A DNA stretch of 64,000 nucleotides from an uncultured Oscillibacter sp. Its GTDB lineage: Bacteria; Bacillota; Clostridia; Oscillospirales; Oscillospiraceae. Positions within the stretch are counted from its first letter, which is position 1; every line of letters starts with the position of its first letter. Below the pieces are notes generated by a model. It was not told the DNA's origin, did not search any database, and saw nothing but the letters and a program-made list of their open reading frames with translations. The translations under genes and the position numbers were made by a program. The stretch covers positions 38,272 through 102,271 of the forward strand of contig CAJTMG010000008.1 in NCBI GenBank assembly GCA_910577405.1, in the 5' to 3' direction. Positions 1 to 8,804 of this stretch are shown in pieces.

Positions 1-689
1 GGCACGGAGGAAGAGCCATGGAGCACAATGGGGAATCCGGGCAGACGCTTCACGACCTCGTCCAGCACGTCGAAGCGCAGCGGGGGCGGGACCAGGATGC
101 CCTTTTCGTTGCGGGTGCACTGTTCGGGCTTGAACTTATAAGCGCCGTGAGAGGTGCCGATAGCGATCGCCAAGGAGTCGCAGCCGGTCTTAGTGACGAA
201 CTCTTCCACTTCCTCGGGACGGGTGTAGGAAGAATCCTCAGCGGCGACCTTCACATCGTCTTCCACGCCGGCCAGGGTGCCCAGCTCGGCTTCAACCACG
301 ACGCCATGATCATGAGCATACTCCACGACCTTTTTGGTAATCTCAATATTCTTCTCAAAGCTCTGGCTGGAAGCATCAATCATAACAGAGGTAAAGCCGC
401 CGTCGATGCAGCTCTTGCAGGTCTCGAAGTCCGGGCCATGGTCCAGATGCAGGGCAATGGGAATCTCCGGGCACTCCTTGACAGCAGCTTCCACCAGCTT
501 CACCAGATAGGTGTGGTTGGCGTAAGCGCGGGCGCCCTTGGAAACCTGAAGAATCACGGGGGCCTGCTGTTCCCGGCAGGCTTCAGTAATACCCTGAACA
601 ATCTCCATGTTGTTAACGTTGAAGGCGCCAATCGCGTAACCTCCGCTGTAAGCCTTCTTGAACATCTCGGTAGTGGTAACCAATGCCAT
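1..689 (-). CDS. fba: Class II fructose-1,6-bisphosphate aldolase (3' end outside window)
   Basis: Catalyses reversible cleavage of fructose 1,6-bisphosphate to dihydroxyacetone phosphate and glyceraldehyde 3-phosphate, using a zinc ion. The reverse-strand reading frame gives an N-terminus of MALVTTTEMF followed by AIGAFNVNN, the LHLDHG zinc-binding motif, VVVEAELG and LHGSS, all typical of class II aldolases. About 229 codons are present of roughly 300; the C-terminus lies beyond base 1. The start is fixed by an AGGAG element about 8 nt upstream. It diverges from pfk, so two glycolytic genes flank a shared promoter region. Confidence 0.93.
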   Translation of the reverse strand, partial: MALVTTTEMFKKAYSGGYAIGAFNVNNMEIVQGITEACREQQAPVILQVSKGARAYANHTYLVKLVEAAVKECPEIPIALHLDHGPDFETCKSCIDGGFTSVMIDASSQSFEKNIEITKKVVEYAHDHGVVVEAELGTLAGVEDDVKVAAEDSSYTRPEEVEEFVTKTGCDSLAIAIGTSHGAYKFKPEQCTRNEKGILVPPPLRFDVLDEVVKRLPGFPIVLHGSSSV

Positions 690-782
690 AACGTATCACT
701 CCTGACAAATTTATTTGTTCCGCCGCCCTCCCTGCTCCGGACACGGCACGTCGGAAGGAGACGAAAACGATTGCCTCTTATA

Positions 783-810
783 ATCATATCACAGAAAAAA
801 TAAAATGCAA
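783..810 (-). promoter_or_regulatory. Probable sigma-A promoter for fba
   Basis: On the reverse strand TTGCAT is followed after 16 nt by TATGAT, in an AT-rich stretch upstream of the aldolase start. It is back to back with the pfk promoter. Confidence 0.6.
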
Positions 811-813
811 GTA

Positions 814-842
814 TTTACATTTCTTTTTTTGAATGGTATGAT
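814..842 (+). promoter_or_regulatory. Probable sigma-A promoter for pfk
   Basis: TTTACA and TATGAT are separated by 17 nt, about 60 bases ahead of the phosphofructokinase start. The fit to the vegetative consensus is good. Confidence 0.7.
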
Positions 843-904
843 AAAAAAAGCATGGGTTCCTTTTGAGGGAACCGAACAACTTTTTCTTAGGAGGCTATTT
901 TGAT

Positions 905-2143
905 ATGAGTGAATTGAAAGGCGCGTGCATCTTTGGTCAGTCCGGCGGTCCCACCTCTGTCATCAACGCCAGCGCTTATGGCGTCATCAGTACGGCGCTG
1001 AAGAACCCCAACATCACCCGGGTTCTGGGCGCGGAGCATGGCATCAAGGGCGTGCTGAATGACCGGCTTTTCGACATGAGCGAGGAAGACCCCGCCGAGC
1101 TGGAGCTTCTGAAGTATACCCCCTCCTCCGCACTGGGCTCCTGCCGCTATAAGATGAAGGACCCCGATGTGGATGACACCGACTACAAGCGTATCCTGGA
1201 GATCTTCAAAAAGTACGACGTGCGCTACTTCTTCTACAACGGCGGCAACGACTCTATGGATACCTGCAACAAAATTTCCAAGTATATGCAGAAGGTTGGC
1301 TATGAGTGCCGCGTGATGGGCGTGCCCAAGACCATCGACAACGACCTCTTCGGCACCGACCACTGCCCCGGCTTCGCTTCCGCCGCCAAGTATATTGCCA
1401 CCAGCTGCATGGAAGTCTATCAGGACGCCCGGGTCTATGATACCGGCATGGTGTGCATCATTGAAATTATGGGCCGTCACGCTGGCTGGCTGGCTGGCGC
1501 GGCTGCACTGGCTTCTGCCTACGGCGCGGGGCCTGACCTGGTGTACCTCCCTGAGGTGGACTTCGATATGGACAAGTTCCTGGCCGAGGTGGAGCGCATC
1601 TATAAGGAAAAGGGCAACTGCATGGTAGCCGTTTCCGAGGGCATCCACTACGCCGACGGCTCCTTCGTCTCCGAGGCCAAGACCTCCGCTACCGACGGTT
1701 TCGGTCACGCGCAGCTTGGCGGCCTGGCGGCAATGCTGGCACAGGTGGTCAAGGAGAAGACCGGCGCCAAGGTCCGGGGCATTGAACTGAGCCTTCTCCA
1801 GCGCTGCGGTGCGCACCTGGCTTCTGAGACCGATATTGAAGAGAGCTTCATGTCTGGTCAGGCCGCCGTGGAGAACGCCGTCGCCGGTATCACGGACAAG
1901 ATGGTTGGCTTCGAGCGGAGCTACGAGGGCGGCAAGTACGTCTGCAAGACCAAGCTCCTGGGCCTTACCGATGTTGCCAATACCGAGAAGAAGGTGCCTC
2001 TGGAGTGGATTACCCCCGCCCATGACAACGTCACCAAGGATTTCATTGATTACGCGCTGCCTCTGATTCAGGGTGAACCCAAGCTGCCCAAGCAGGATTC
2101 CCTTCCCCGCTTCGCCAAGCTCAAGAAGGTTCTGGCAAAATAA
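905..2143 (+). CDS. pfp: Diphosphate-dependent 6-phosphofructokinase
   Basis: Phosphorylates fructose 6-phosphate, probably with pyrophosphate as donor and reversibly. The 412-residue product carries GGNDS at 113-117 and PKTIDND at 141-147. ATP enzymes have Gly at the fourth position of the first motif (GGDGS) and PGTIDN in the second; Asp and Lys here are the known signature of PPi-type enzymes. MGRHAGW lies at 189-195. The start chosen is the ATG preceded by AGGAGG with a 10-nt gap; an upstream in-frame ATG 14 codons earlier lacks a ribosome site. The PPi preference is inferred from the motif. Confidence 0.92.
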   Translation: MSELKGACIFGQSGGPTSVINASAYGVISTALKNPNITRVLGAEHGIKGVLNDRLFDMSEEDPAELELLKYTPSSALGSCRYKMKDPDVDDTDYKRILEIFKKYDVRYFFYNGGNDSMDTCNKISKYMQKVGYECRVMGVPKTIDNDLFGTDHCPGFASAAKYIATSCMEVYQDARVYDTGMVCIIEIMGRHAGWLAGAAALASAYGAGPDLVYLPEVDFDMDKFLAEVERIYKEKGNCMVAVSEGIHYADGSFVSEAKTSATDGFGHAQLGGLAAMLAQVVKEKTGAKVRGIELSLLQRCGAHLASETDIEESFMSGQAAVENAVAGITDKMVGFERSYEGGKYVCKTKLLGLTDVANTEKKVPLEWITPAHDNVTKDFIDYALPLIQGEPKLPKQDSLPRFAKLKKVLAK

Positions 2144-2158
2144 TTTCACCGAATACCA

Positions 2159-2206
2159 GAAAGCGCCCCGTCAGATGCTGGCAGGGCGCTTTCCTGTGCT
2201 TATTTT
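2159..2206 (+). terminator. Rho-independent terminator after pfk
   Basis: A perfect 10-bp stem (GAAAGCGCCC with GGGCGCTTTC) and a 15-nt loop are followed by a T-rich tract. It sits between the convergent pfk and anti-sigma genes. Confidence 0.75.
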
Positions 2207-3222
2207 TCGATGCCAGACCAGAGAAGACGCCAGCTTCCGTCCTGACGTACCAGCTTCATTGTCAGGTAGTTATAGCTCTCCCCTTCCTCCTGGTTCAGGC
2301 GGTGCTTTACGGATACCACAGCGGAAGACGGGTTCTTATCGTCGTCCAGGGCATAGTCTACAGAAGCAATGGTGACCGTTTCCCAGACGTTCTCCCCATA
2401 GGCGTCCGCATTGGCGTCAGGCGTCAGCAGGCCGGAGACTTCGGAAAGGTCGTTGGACAGCAGCGCTGGAAACAGACGGTCCGCCGTTTCATAGAGGGTG
2501 CGCATCCACTCAGGCACGGCTTCATCCGGAGAAATCACCCGAAAGCTGGAGACCATATCCCGGAACTGCACACCCAGGCCCTCTTCCGCTTCCAGGAAAT
2601 AGCGGGCAGTCAGGACAAAGCATCCCCCCTGTCCGTCGTCCGTGAACCAAAGCTCTGCCTGTTCCGAATCCCACGCGGTTCCATTCCCGGCACGGAGATA
2701 GAGGCTTCCCGGCAGAACGGCGGCTTCCCCCTCTGCGCGCAGCTCCTTGTAACGCGCTTGCAGGGCCTCCGCCGCCGAATCTCTTGCCTTGTCGGGGGAC
2801 GTACCAGCCAGATGAAGAACGTCCAGCCCGCAGGCCGGGAAACCATCAGGCAGCGGCTCAACACTTCTTATGCTGTAAAGCCCGTTCTCTTCCTGAATCG
2901 TATACCGTTCCTCATTGACGTAAATCAGGAAATCCGCCGCTTCTTCTTCGGATTGCGGGGCATAGCGCAATAGTCTCAGTGTCCCTATCTCGCTCCCCTG
3001 CTCCGGAAGACAAAGGCTCCCTACAGGCGAAGCAGGTCCATCCAGCGGTTCTGCTTCCGGTCCCAGCCACAGCGGAAGCATACGCCCAAAGGTCAGTACC
3101 AGCAGCAGACAGGCCGCCGCAGCAAGCATCACAGGCCAACGGTGTCTCTGGCACTCGCTTCGGGCAAGCAGTTCGGGGTCAGCGTCGCCTATGGCCACAA
3201 ACAGCCGTTCCTGATTGTTCAT
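2200..3222 (-). CDS. Membrane-anchored putative anti-sigma factor
   Basis: A 340-residue protein with a short cytoplasmic N-terminus (about 29 residues), one transmembrane helix at about 30-52 and a large extracytoplasmic part. The last ~100 residues resemble a small NTF2-like or lipoprotein-type domain (pattern ending WRLLWSG). Its ATG overlaps the TGA of the upstream ECF sigma gene by 4 nt, so the two are translationally coupled; this arrangement is typical of a sigma factor and its membrane anti-sigma factor. No named anti-sigma domain is obvious to me, so the function is inferred from topology and context. Confidence 0.6.
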   Translation of the reverse strand: MNNQERLFVAIGDADPELLARSECQRHRWPVMLAAAACLLLVLTFGRMLPLWLGPEAEPLDGPASPVGSLCLPEQGSEIGTLRLLRYAPQSEEEAADFLIYVNEERYTIQEENGLYSIRSVEPLPDGFPACGLDVLHLAGTSPDKARDSAAEALQARYKELRAEGEAAVLPGSLYLRAGNGTAWDSEQAELWFTDDGQGGCFVLTARYFLEAEEGLGVQFRDMVSSFRVISPDEAVPEWMRTLYETADRLFPALLSNDLSEVSGLLTPDANADAYGENVWETVTIASVDYALDDDKNPSSAVVSVKHRLNQEEGESYNYLTMKLVRQDGSWRLLWSGIEK

Positions 3223-3773
3223 AGCAAGCCCTCCTTTTTCAGGTATCGCTTTAATTTCTCACGGCTCCGAAACAGGCTGGTCCTTACGGTGCTCTCCCGC
3301 ATACTATAGCGCTTTGCAATGTCAGCCGTGGGCTCCGCAAACCAGCAGCGGCGCAGGAAGATGCTACATTCCCGTTCCGGCAGGGCGTGAAGGAACCGGT
3401 TTATGATTTCCACCAGCTCCGCCGCCTCTATCTCCTGAAGCACATCGGCAGACGAAACGCATTCCGACAGCTCGTCCAGAACCAGCGGAAGCTCTCCCCC
3501 GCCCCGTTTTTCTGTATGCCCTGTCCTCCAGCAGGTAAAGGCCAGATTTCGTGTGATTTTTCCCAAGAACGGACCCAACAGGCTGGGACGGTTCTCCGGC
3601 ATGGCGTTCCAGGCGTTCAGCCAGGTATCGTTTACGCATTCCTCCGCGTCCCTGCGGTCCGTCAGGATGTTTCGGGCGATGCTTCGGCAGTAGCTTCCGT
3701 ATTTCGCATCGGTTTGACGGATGGCCTCCGGATTCCGGGACCAGTACAAATCGACGATGGCGCTGTCCTCCAT
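3219..3773 (-). CDS. ECF-type RNA polymerase sigma factor
   Basis: A 184-residue protein. Region 2 lies around residues 15-60 (RNILTDRRDAEECVNDTW) and region 4 at the C-terminus (ADIAKRYSMRESTVRTSLFR, a helix-turn-helix). The start is the ATG behind a GGGGAG ribosome site; a longer in-frame extension of 55 codons upstream has no such site and overlaps the coaX terminator. It probably directs RNA polymerase to envelope-stress or similar genes under control of the coupled membrane protein downstream. The regulon cannot be deduced here. Confidence 0.85.
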   Translation of the reverse strand: MEDSAIVDLYWSRNPEAIRQTDAKYGSYCRSIARNILTDRRDAEECVNDTWLNAWNAMPENRPSLLGPFLGKITRNLAFTCWRTGHTEKRGGGELPLVLDELSECVSSADVLQEIEAAELVEIINRFLHALPERECSIFLRRCWFAEPTADIAKRYSMRESTVRTSLFRSREKLKRYLKKEGLL

Positions 3774-3854
3774 AATCTCTCCCCTTTCGCGTTGAATAGA
3801 AGGCCCTTCACTGGTATAGACGTGAAAAAAGGGCGCACGTTCCCTGTCTTTCAG

Positions 3855-3890
3855 AAAAAAATGCCCGGCAGCCTGAGACCACCGGACATT
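3855..3890 (-). terminator. Terminator after coaX
   Basis: On the reverse strand an 8-bp stem (ATGTCCGG with CCGGGCAT, one G-T pair) is followed directly by seven T residues, just past the coaX stop. Confidence 0.75.
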
Positions 3891-3910
3891 TTCTGGAAAA
3901 CGTTTCTGAT

Positions 3911-4681
3911 TCAGCGGTTTTTCTGATAGATGGTCCAAAGGCCGTCCATCAGAAGGAATTTGTCGTAAATAATCGGATTATGGCAATAGCGGACAATCAC
4001 CGGGGCGTTCTTTCCTGTAGCCACCACGCTAAGCTCCTGATTTGGAAACAGCTCCCGGATACGGTCAATGATGCCGTCCAACATACCAGCGGTGCCGTAG
4101 ACGATGCCGGAACGCATACAGTCCTCGGTATTCTTGCCGATCAGGGATTTGGGATGCTGCAAGGAAATGTCCGGAAGCTGTGCGGCGCGGCGGCTGAGGG
4201 CTTCCAGAGATACGTTGACCCCTGGCAGAAGCAGTCCTCCCTCGTAGGTGCGGCCCTCGGAGATAATGCCGATGGTGGTAGCGGTGCCCATGTCGATGGT
4301 GATAATAGGCGGCTTGAATTTCTCCAGCGCAGCCACCGCGGAAGCTACAATATCCGCCCCCACCTGTGTCTGTACCGTCAGGCGGATGTTCAGGCCGGTT
4401 TTCACGCCGGGGCCTACTACCATCGGCGGCTTGCCCAGAAGTCGCGTCAGGGCCTTTTCCATCATAAAGTTCAACGGCGGCACCACACTGCACAGAATCG
4501 CGCCGGTAACGTCCCGATAGCTGAAATGATAAAGCGTAAACAGATTCATCAGGTCAATGCTGATTTGGTCGGCGGTCTTCCGGCTGTCCGTATCCAGAGA
4601 CGCCAGAAAACGCAGATTCTTTTCCCCGTCAAACAGCCCTACAGAAGTATTGGAGTTCCCTACATCAATGGCCAGCAGCAT
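3911..4681 (-). CDS. coaX: Type III pantothenate kinase
   Basis: Performs the first step of coenzyme A synthesis, ATP-dependent phosphorylation of pantothenate. The 256-residue product begins MLLAIDVGNSNT, the ASKHA-fold phosphate-1 motif. It has DMGTAT at 130-135 (phosphate-2) and GGLLLPGV, all diagnostic of CoaX rather than CoaA. The start is the ATG after GAGGG; a 20-codon upstream extension has no ribosome site. The gene has its own terminator downstream. Confidence 0.94.
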   Translation of the reverse strand: MLLAIDVGNSNTSVGLFDGEKNLRFLASLDTDSRKTADQISIDLMNLFTLYHFSYRDVTGAILCSVVPPLNFMMEKALTRLLGKPPMVVGPGVKTGLNIRLTVQTQVGADIVASAVAALEKFKPPIITIDMGTATTIGIISEGRTYEGGLLLPGVNVSLEALSRRAAQLPDISLQHPKSLIGKNTEDCMRSGIVYGTAGMLDGIIDRIRELFPNQELSVVATGKNAPVIVRYCHNPIIYDKFLLMDGLWTIYQKNR

Positions 4682-4784
4682 AATTCTTACCCTCTTCAAC
4701 CAGTTTTCTTTTATGATACCATGCTTTGACGAACCTTGCAAGTGCCCGGCAAATGGGATATACTGTCAAAAAAGGAGGCGCGCT

Positions 4785-5258
4785 ATGTACAGGACCACTA
4801 TACTCTCCCCCGTTGGCCCTCTGCTGTTGGCTTCAGATGGAACCGCCATCACTGGTCTTTGGCTGGAGGGACAGAAATATTTTGCCGCCGGACTGGATGC
4901 GGATGCAGAAGAGAACCCCGCCCTGCCTGTCTTCCAGAAAGCGTCTTTGTGGCTGGACGCCTATTTCGCGCAAAGGGACCTCCCTCCCCTGCCGCCGCTG
5001 GCCCCCGCCGGAAGCCCGTTCAGGCTGTCGGTATGGGAACGCCTGCAAGCAATCCCCTATGGACAGACGCGCACCTACGGGGAACTGTCGGCAGAACTGT
5101 GCTCTTCTCCAAGGGCGGTAGGCGGCGCGGCAGGGCATAATCCAATTTCTATCCTGATTCCCTGCCATCGCGTCCTGGGAACCGGCGGCAGTCTGACCGG
5201 GTATGCAGGCGGATTGAACAAAAAGAAGCTTTTGTTGAAACTGGAGGGTGTTTTATGA
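4785..5258 (+). CDS. ogt: Methylated-DNA--[protein]-cysteine S-methyltransferase
   Basis: A suicide repair enzyme that moves the methyl group from O6-methylguanine in DNA to its own cysteine. The 157-residue protein has the acceptor motif PCHRV at 126-130 (Cys127 active) and the preceding helix-turn-helix region with AIPYGQTRTYGELS. The start follows AAGGAGG with a good spacer. It is divergent from coaX and stands alone. Confidence 0.93.
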   Translation: MYRTTILSPVGPLLLASDGTAITGLWLEGQKYFAAGLDADAEENPALPVFQKASLWLDAYFAQRDLPPLPPLAPAGSPFRLSVWERLQAIPYGQTRTYGELSAELCSSPRAVGGAAGHNPISILIPCHRVLGTGGSLTGYAGGLNKKKLLLKLEGVL

Positions 5259-5332
5259 GCGTATATGAAAAAACGCTGCTTCTTTCATCGAATGACGCGT
5301 CTTCGAACCAGCCTGCATCGAACACTGGATAG
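5255..5332 (+). CDS. Short overlapping ORF after ogt, possibly a gene remnant
   Basis: An ATG overlapping the ogt stop (ATGA) opens a 25-codon frame beginning MSVYEKTLLL and ending in TAG. It has no clear family, but the 4-nt overlap is the usual coupling arrangement in this genome, so it may be a small peptide or the 5' relic of a deleted downstream gene. From the TAG to the terminator (5333-5401) I see nothing else coding. Confidence 0.2.
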   Translation: MSVYEKTLLLSSNDASSNQPASNTG

Positions 5333-5401
5333 AAGGAACGGAAGCTGAAATTTTTGCGTCCTGCGTTGTCCAGAATCTGATTCTTCATCTGACAAGAACG
5401 A

Positions 5402-5437
5402 AAAAGACGGACGCCGGTTTTTCGACATCCGTCTTTT
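5402..5437. terminator. Bidirectional terminator between ogt and spoIVA
   Basis: A perfect 10-bp stem (AAAAGACGGA with TCCGTCTTTT) and a 16-nt loop, with T-rich ends on both strands, lies between convergent genes. Confidence 0.8.
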
Positions 5438-5462
5438 CTATTCTGTATGTGTCCTTCTACGT

Positions 5463-6938
5463 TTACAGAATAATGCAAATCAAACCGCCGCTGCCTTCGT
5501 TGATAATGCGGGTAAGGGTTTCCTGGAGCTTCTTTCTGGCGTCGTCCGGCATCCGCTTCAGCTTGCCTTGGAGGTCGTCGCTGACCAGTTCGTGAAAACT
5601 GCGGCCGAAAATATTGGACTGCCAGATTTTCCCTGTGTCGCCCTCGAACTCCTGAAGCAGATAGTTCACCATGTCCTCCGACTGCTTCTCGTTGCCCACG
5701 ATAGGAGAAACTGCCGTCTCGATATCTGCCCGGATCATATGGATACTGGGTGCGCTGGCTTTCAGCTTTACTCCATAGCGTCCGCCCTGCTTCATGATTT
5801 CCGGCTCTTCCAGCGTCAGCTCGTCAATGCCGGGGACTACAATGCCATAGCCCGTTTCCCGTACGTCCTTCAAGGCTCCGGCCACCTTGTCGTATTCCGC
5901 CTTCACTGCCGCCAGACGGGTCAGCAGGCTCATCAGATCCCCGTCGTCTCCTACCTCGAAGCCCGACTGCTCCGAAAGCGTCCGATAGAACAGCTCCCTC
6001 GGAAGTCCCAGATTGGCTGCCGCAACGCCGGTGCCCAGGTCAATGGTCGTGATTTTCGCTTCGCTGATATTCTCACAGTCCCCCAGAGAAGCAATCACGC
6101 CGTCCACCTCGCGGATATGCTGGAGCTGCGCGGTACTCTGACGGACGGCTTCATACAAGCTGGCCTTAATCGGATGCTCCGGCGGAAGGGCGTCCACCCA
6201 CGGAGGCAGAAACAGATCCAGCTCCTGCATGGGGAACTCATAGAGCACCGCCCGCAGGATATCCGCCACATCCTCCTCTTCCAGCTCCAAGCAGTTCACC
6301 GGCATACAGTTGACCTCGTACCGGGACGCCGTGTCTCTGGCAATGGCTATGGCACGGTCGCTTTTGGGGTCGGCGGAGTTCAGCAGGACAATAAAGGGCT
6401 TCCCAAGCTCCTGCAATTCCCGGATGACCCGTTCCTCCGCTTCCAGGTAATCCTCCCGGGGAATGTCGGAAACGGTGCCGTCAGTGGTGATCACAATGCC
6501 GATGGTGGAGTGCTCCGAAATGACCTTCCGAGTGCCGATTTCCGCCGCCTCCGTCATGGGAATCTCATGGTCGTACCAAGGCGTGGTGACCATCCGGGGC
6601 GCGTCGTCCTCAAACTGCCCGATGGCACCCTTCACCATGTAGCCCACGCAGTCGATCAGCCGTACTGAAAACGACGCGCCGTCCGGAAGCTGTACCTGCG
6701 CCGCTTCCTCCGGGACAAACTTCGGTTCAGCAGTCATGATCGTCCGGCCGGAACCGCTCTGGGGCAGCTCGTCACGGGCCCGCTCCTTCCGGTAGACGTT
6801 CTCAATATTGGGTATTACCTGCGTCTCCATGAAGCGCTTGATGAAGGTGGATTTCCCCGTCCGCACCGGCCCCACCACGCCGATGTAGATGTCTCCTGCC
6901 GTGCGCGTGGCGATGTTTTGATAAATAGTCGTATTCAT
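5463..6938 (-). CDS. spoIVA: Stage IV sporulation protein A (spore coat morphogenetic ATPase)
   Basis: Polymerises on the outer forespore membrane using ATP and forms the basement layer of the spore coat. At 491 residues it is the family length (492 in B. subtilis). The Walker A motif GPVRTGKS is at 23-30 and the protein ends GGLICIIL, matching the conserved hydrophobic C-terminus that contacts SpoVM. A sigma-E-like promoter lies 36 nt upstream. Its known partners SpoVM and SipL are encoded 4.5 kb away. Confidence 0.97.
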   Translation of the reverse strand: MNTTIYQNIATRTAGDIYIGVVGPVRTGKSTFIKRFMETQVIPNIENVYRKERARDELPQSGSGRTIMTAEPKFVPEEAAQVQLPDGASFSVRLIDCVGYMVKGAIGQFEDDAPRMVTTPWYDHEIPMTEAAEIGTRKVISEHSTIGIVITTDGTVSDIPREDYLEAEERVIRELQELGKPFIVLLNSADPKSDRAIAIARDTASRYEVNCMPVNCLELEEEDVADILRAVLYEFPMQELDLFLPPWVDALPPEHPIKASLYEAVRQSTAQLQHIREVDGVIASLGDCENISEAKITTIDLGTGVAAANLGLPRELFYRTLSEQSGFEVGDDGDLMSLLTRLAAVKAEYDKVAGALKDVRETGYGIVVPGIDELTLEEPEIMKQGGRYGVKLKASAPSIHMIRADIETAVSPIVGNEKQSEDMVNYLLQEFEGDTGKIWQSNIFGRSFHELVSDDLQGKLKRMPDDARKKLQETLTRIINEGSGGLICIIL

Positions 6939-6973
6939 AGCATCCCGTCCTTTTTTACGCTATTCCTGTTCCC

Positions 6974-7002
6974 ACTCTATGTCCCTCGGCGGAAAAGTAT
7001 GA
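6974..7002 (-). promoter_or_regulatory. Sigma-E-like promoter for spoIVA
   Basis: On the reverse strand TCATACT (-35) and CATAGAGT (-10) are separated by exactly 14 nt. The mother-cell sigma-E consensus is roughly KMATATT-N14-CATACANT. The same -10 octamer recurs at sipL and spoIIIAA. Confidence 0.7.
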
Positions 7003-7075
7003 CAGCCCGTCTTGCTTTGTGGAAAATAACAAAAATACGCCGCCATTTTTCCGGCCGATTCATGGCTTTTCCTTA

Positions 7076-7105
7076 TTTACATCAATGGCTTTAGCATGGT
7101 AAACT
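7076..7105 (+). promoter_or_regulatory. Possible vegetative promoter for the amino-acid ABC operon
   Basis: TTTACA and TAAACT with an 18-nt spacer lie 55 nt ahead of the binding-protein start. The -10 element is weak. Confidence 0.35.
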
Positions 7106-7159
7106 ACTACCGTATTGAACGGATGGAGTTTTCCCCGTTCGGATTTGGAGGATGAAACG

Positions 7160-8032
7160 ATGAAAAAAAGCAAATTTCTTGCCCTTCTGCTGGCTCTGGC
7201 AATGACCTTTACCCTGACTGCCTGCGGTAACAAGGACTCCGCCGGAGATACCTCTGCCCCCCCTGCTGAGACTTCCGGCGATGTCACAGACAGCAGTGAT
7301 ACCGGCGATGGTCAGCAGGCAGAAGACAGCGACCTGGCTTACGTGAAAGATAAGGGTACGCTGATTGTGGGTATTACCGAGTTTGAGCCTATGGACTATC
7401 AGGACGCCAGCGGCAACTGGATTGGTTTTGACGCTGACCTTGCCAAGGCATTTGCTGAAAGTCTGGGCGTTAACGCAGAGTTCCAGGTTATCGACTGGGA
7501 CAGCAAGGTGATGGAGCTGAACGGCAAGACCATTGATGTAGTCTGGAACGGAATGACTCTCACCGATGAAGTCAAGAGCTCCATGGAATGCTCCAACCCC
7601 TATTTCAACAACGCGCAGGTGATTATTGTCCCCGCTGATAAGGCCGCTGAAATCACCGATGCCGAAAGCGCCAAGGACCTCGCCTTTGCCGTGGAAATCG
7701 GTTCCGCCGGTAAGCAGCAGGCCGATGCTAACAGCTTTAACTATACCGAAGTCGCTGACCAGGCTACCGCTCTTCTGGAAGTCAGCTCCGGCACTGCGGA
7801 CGCCGCTATCATTGACTACCTGATGGCCGCCGCTATGACCGGAGAAGGCACCAGCTACGAGAATCTCACCTTCACCGCTTCCCTCAACAGCGAAGAATAC
7901 GGCGTAGGCTTCCGGAAGGGTTCCGACCTCGCCACCGCGCTGAACGAATTCTTTGCCAGTGCCTACGCCGACGGCACCATGCAGAACATCGCGGATACTT
8001 ACAACATCGGTGATATGCTTGTGAAGCAGTAA
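7160..8032 (+). CDS. Amino-acid ABC transporter substrate-binding lipoprotein
   Basis: An extracellular solute receptor of family 3. The 290-residue precursor has a lipoprotein signal with lipobox LTAC (Cys22), then an acidic Ser/Thr/Gly-rich linker and the SBP domain with GTLIVGITEFEPM near the ligand cleft and VWNGMTLT. It is followed by permease and ATPase genes of the polar amino-acid (His/Gln/Cys-type) uptake family; substrate identity cannot be read from sequence. The start follows GGAGG; a 15-codon upstream extension is not supported. Confidence 0.92.
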   Translation: MKKSKFLALLLALAMTFTLTACGNKDSAGDTSAPPAETSGDVTDSSDTGDGQQAEDSDLAYVKDKGTLIVGITEFEPMDYQDASGNWIGFDADLAKAFAESLGVNAEFQVIDWDSKVMELNGKTIDVVWNGMTLTDEVKSSMECSNPYFNNAQVIIVPADKAAEITDAESAKDLAFAVEIGSAGKQQADANSFNYTEVADQATALLEVSSGTADAAIIDYLMAAAMTGEGTSYENLTFTASLNSEEYGVGFRKGSDLATALNEFFASAYADGTMQNIADTYNIGDMLVKQ

Positions 8033-8053
8033 GCTGTTTCAGAAGCCAGTCCG

Positions 8054-8079
8054 AAGCAGAGGAGTCTCTTCCTCTGCTT
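8054..8079 (+). terminator. Intercistronic hairpin between binding protein and permease
   Basis: A perfect 10-bp stem (AAGCAGAGGA with TCCTCTGCTT) with a 6-nt loop is followed by a modest T-rich stretch. It probably attenuates read-through or protects the upstream message, giving excess binding protein over permease. Confidence 0.55.
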
Positions 8080-8122
8080 TGGCTTGTTTTCAAAATCCAG
8101 ATAAAAGGCAGGTGTCCCGCAG

Positions 8123-8794
8123 ATGTTTTTAACCGTTATCGGCGCTTTGAACGAGGGCTTTGTACAGACCTTAAAGCTCTTTCTGATTACCCTCGTCGGC
8201 GCGATCCCTCTGGGTCTGGTGGTGTCCTTCGGTTCCATGAGCAGATTTTCTCTCCTGCGCGGCGTTACCAGAACGTTCGTGTGGATTATCCGCGGGACGC
8301 CGTTGCTGCTCCAGCTCTACATAGTCTTTTATATCCCCGGTATGGTGATGAAAGGCGGAAGTCCATGGCCCGGCGGCGAAACCGGCAGATTTATCGCTTC
8401 CGCTGTTACCTTTGTCGTCAACTATTCTTGTTACTTCTCCGAGATTTACCGCGGCGGGATTCAAGGCGTGCCGGTGGGTCAGCAGGAGGCGGGACTTGTG
8501 CTGGGTATGACAAAGCGGCAGGTGTTCTTCAAGATTACTTTGCTCCAGATGGTGAAACGCATTGTCCCCCCTATGTCCAACGAAATCATTACCCTGGTGA
8601 AAGACACTTCTATCGCCCGAATTATCTCCCTTCAGGAAGTTATCTGGGCTGGTGCCGCATTTATGAAAGGCTCCCATGGCTATTCCGGACTGATGTGGCC
8701 GCTGTTCTTTACGGGCGCTTACTTCCTACTTTTCAACGGTGGTCTTACCCTGTTGTTCGGCTGGGTCGAAAAGAAACTGGACTATTTCAGGTAA
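8123..8794 (+). CDS. Amino-acid ABC transporter permease
   Basis: A 223-residue membrane protein of the HisMQ/GlnP family that forms the translocation channel as a dimer. Hydrophobic segments are visible near residues 12-35, 50-70, 85-110 and 185-210, and the conserved EAA-type loop follows QQEAGLVLGMTKRQ. The ribosome site (GGCAGG) is weak and distant, which fits lower expression than the binding protein. Confidence 0.92.
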   Translation: MFLTVIGALNEGFVQTLKLFLITLVGAIPLGLVVSFGSMSRFSLLRGVTRTFVWIIRGTPLLLQLYIVFYIPGMVMKGGSPWPGGETGRFIASAVTFVVNYSCYFSEIYRGGIQGVPVGQQEAGLVLGMTKRQVFFKITLLQMVKRIVPPMSNEIITLVKDTSIARIISLQEVIWAGAAFMKGSHGYSGLMWPLFFTGAYFLLFNGGLTLLFGWVEKKLDYFR

Positions 8795-8804
8795 GGAGGC
8801 TGGC

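Noticed and set aside
18..803. Long forward ORF of 261 codons at the left edge
   Set aside because: It is antisense to the class II aldolase gene; the reverse frame has all aldolase motifs and a ribosome site.
1247..1260. ACTCTATG inside pfk resembling the sigma-E -10
   Set aside because: It lies within the pfk coding sequence with no properly spaced -35 and no sporulation gene downstream on the reverse strand.
887..2149. 420-codon reverse ORF opposite pfk
   Set aside because: Shadow of the phosphofructokinase frame in GC-rich DNA; no ribosome site and His/Gly-rich composition typical of antisense frames.
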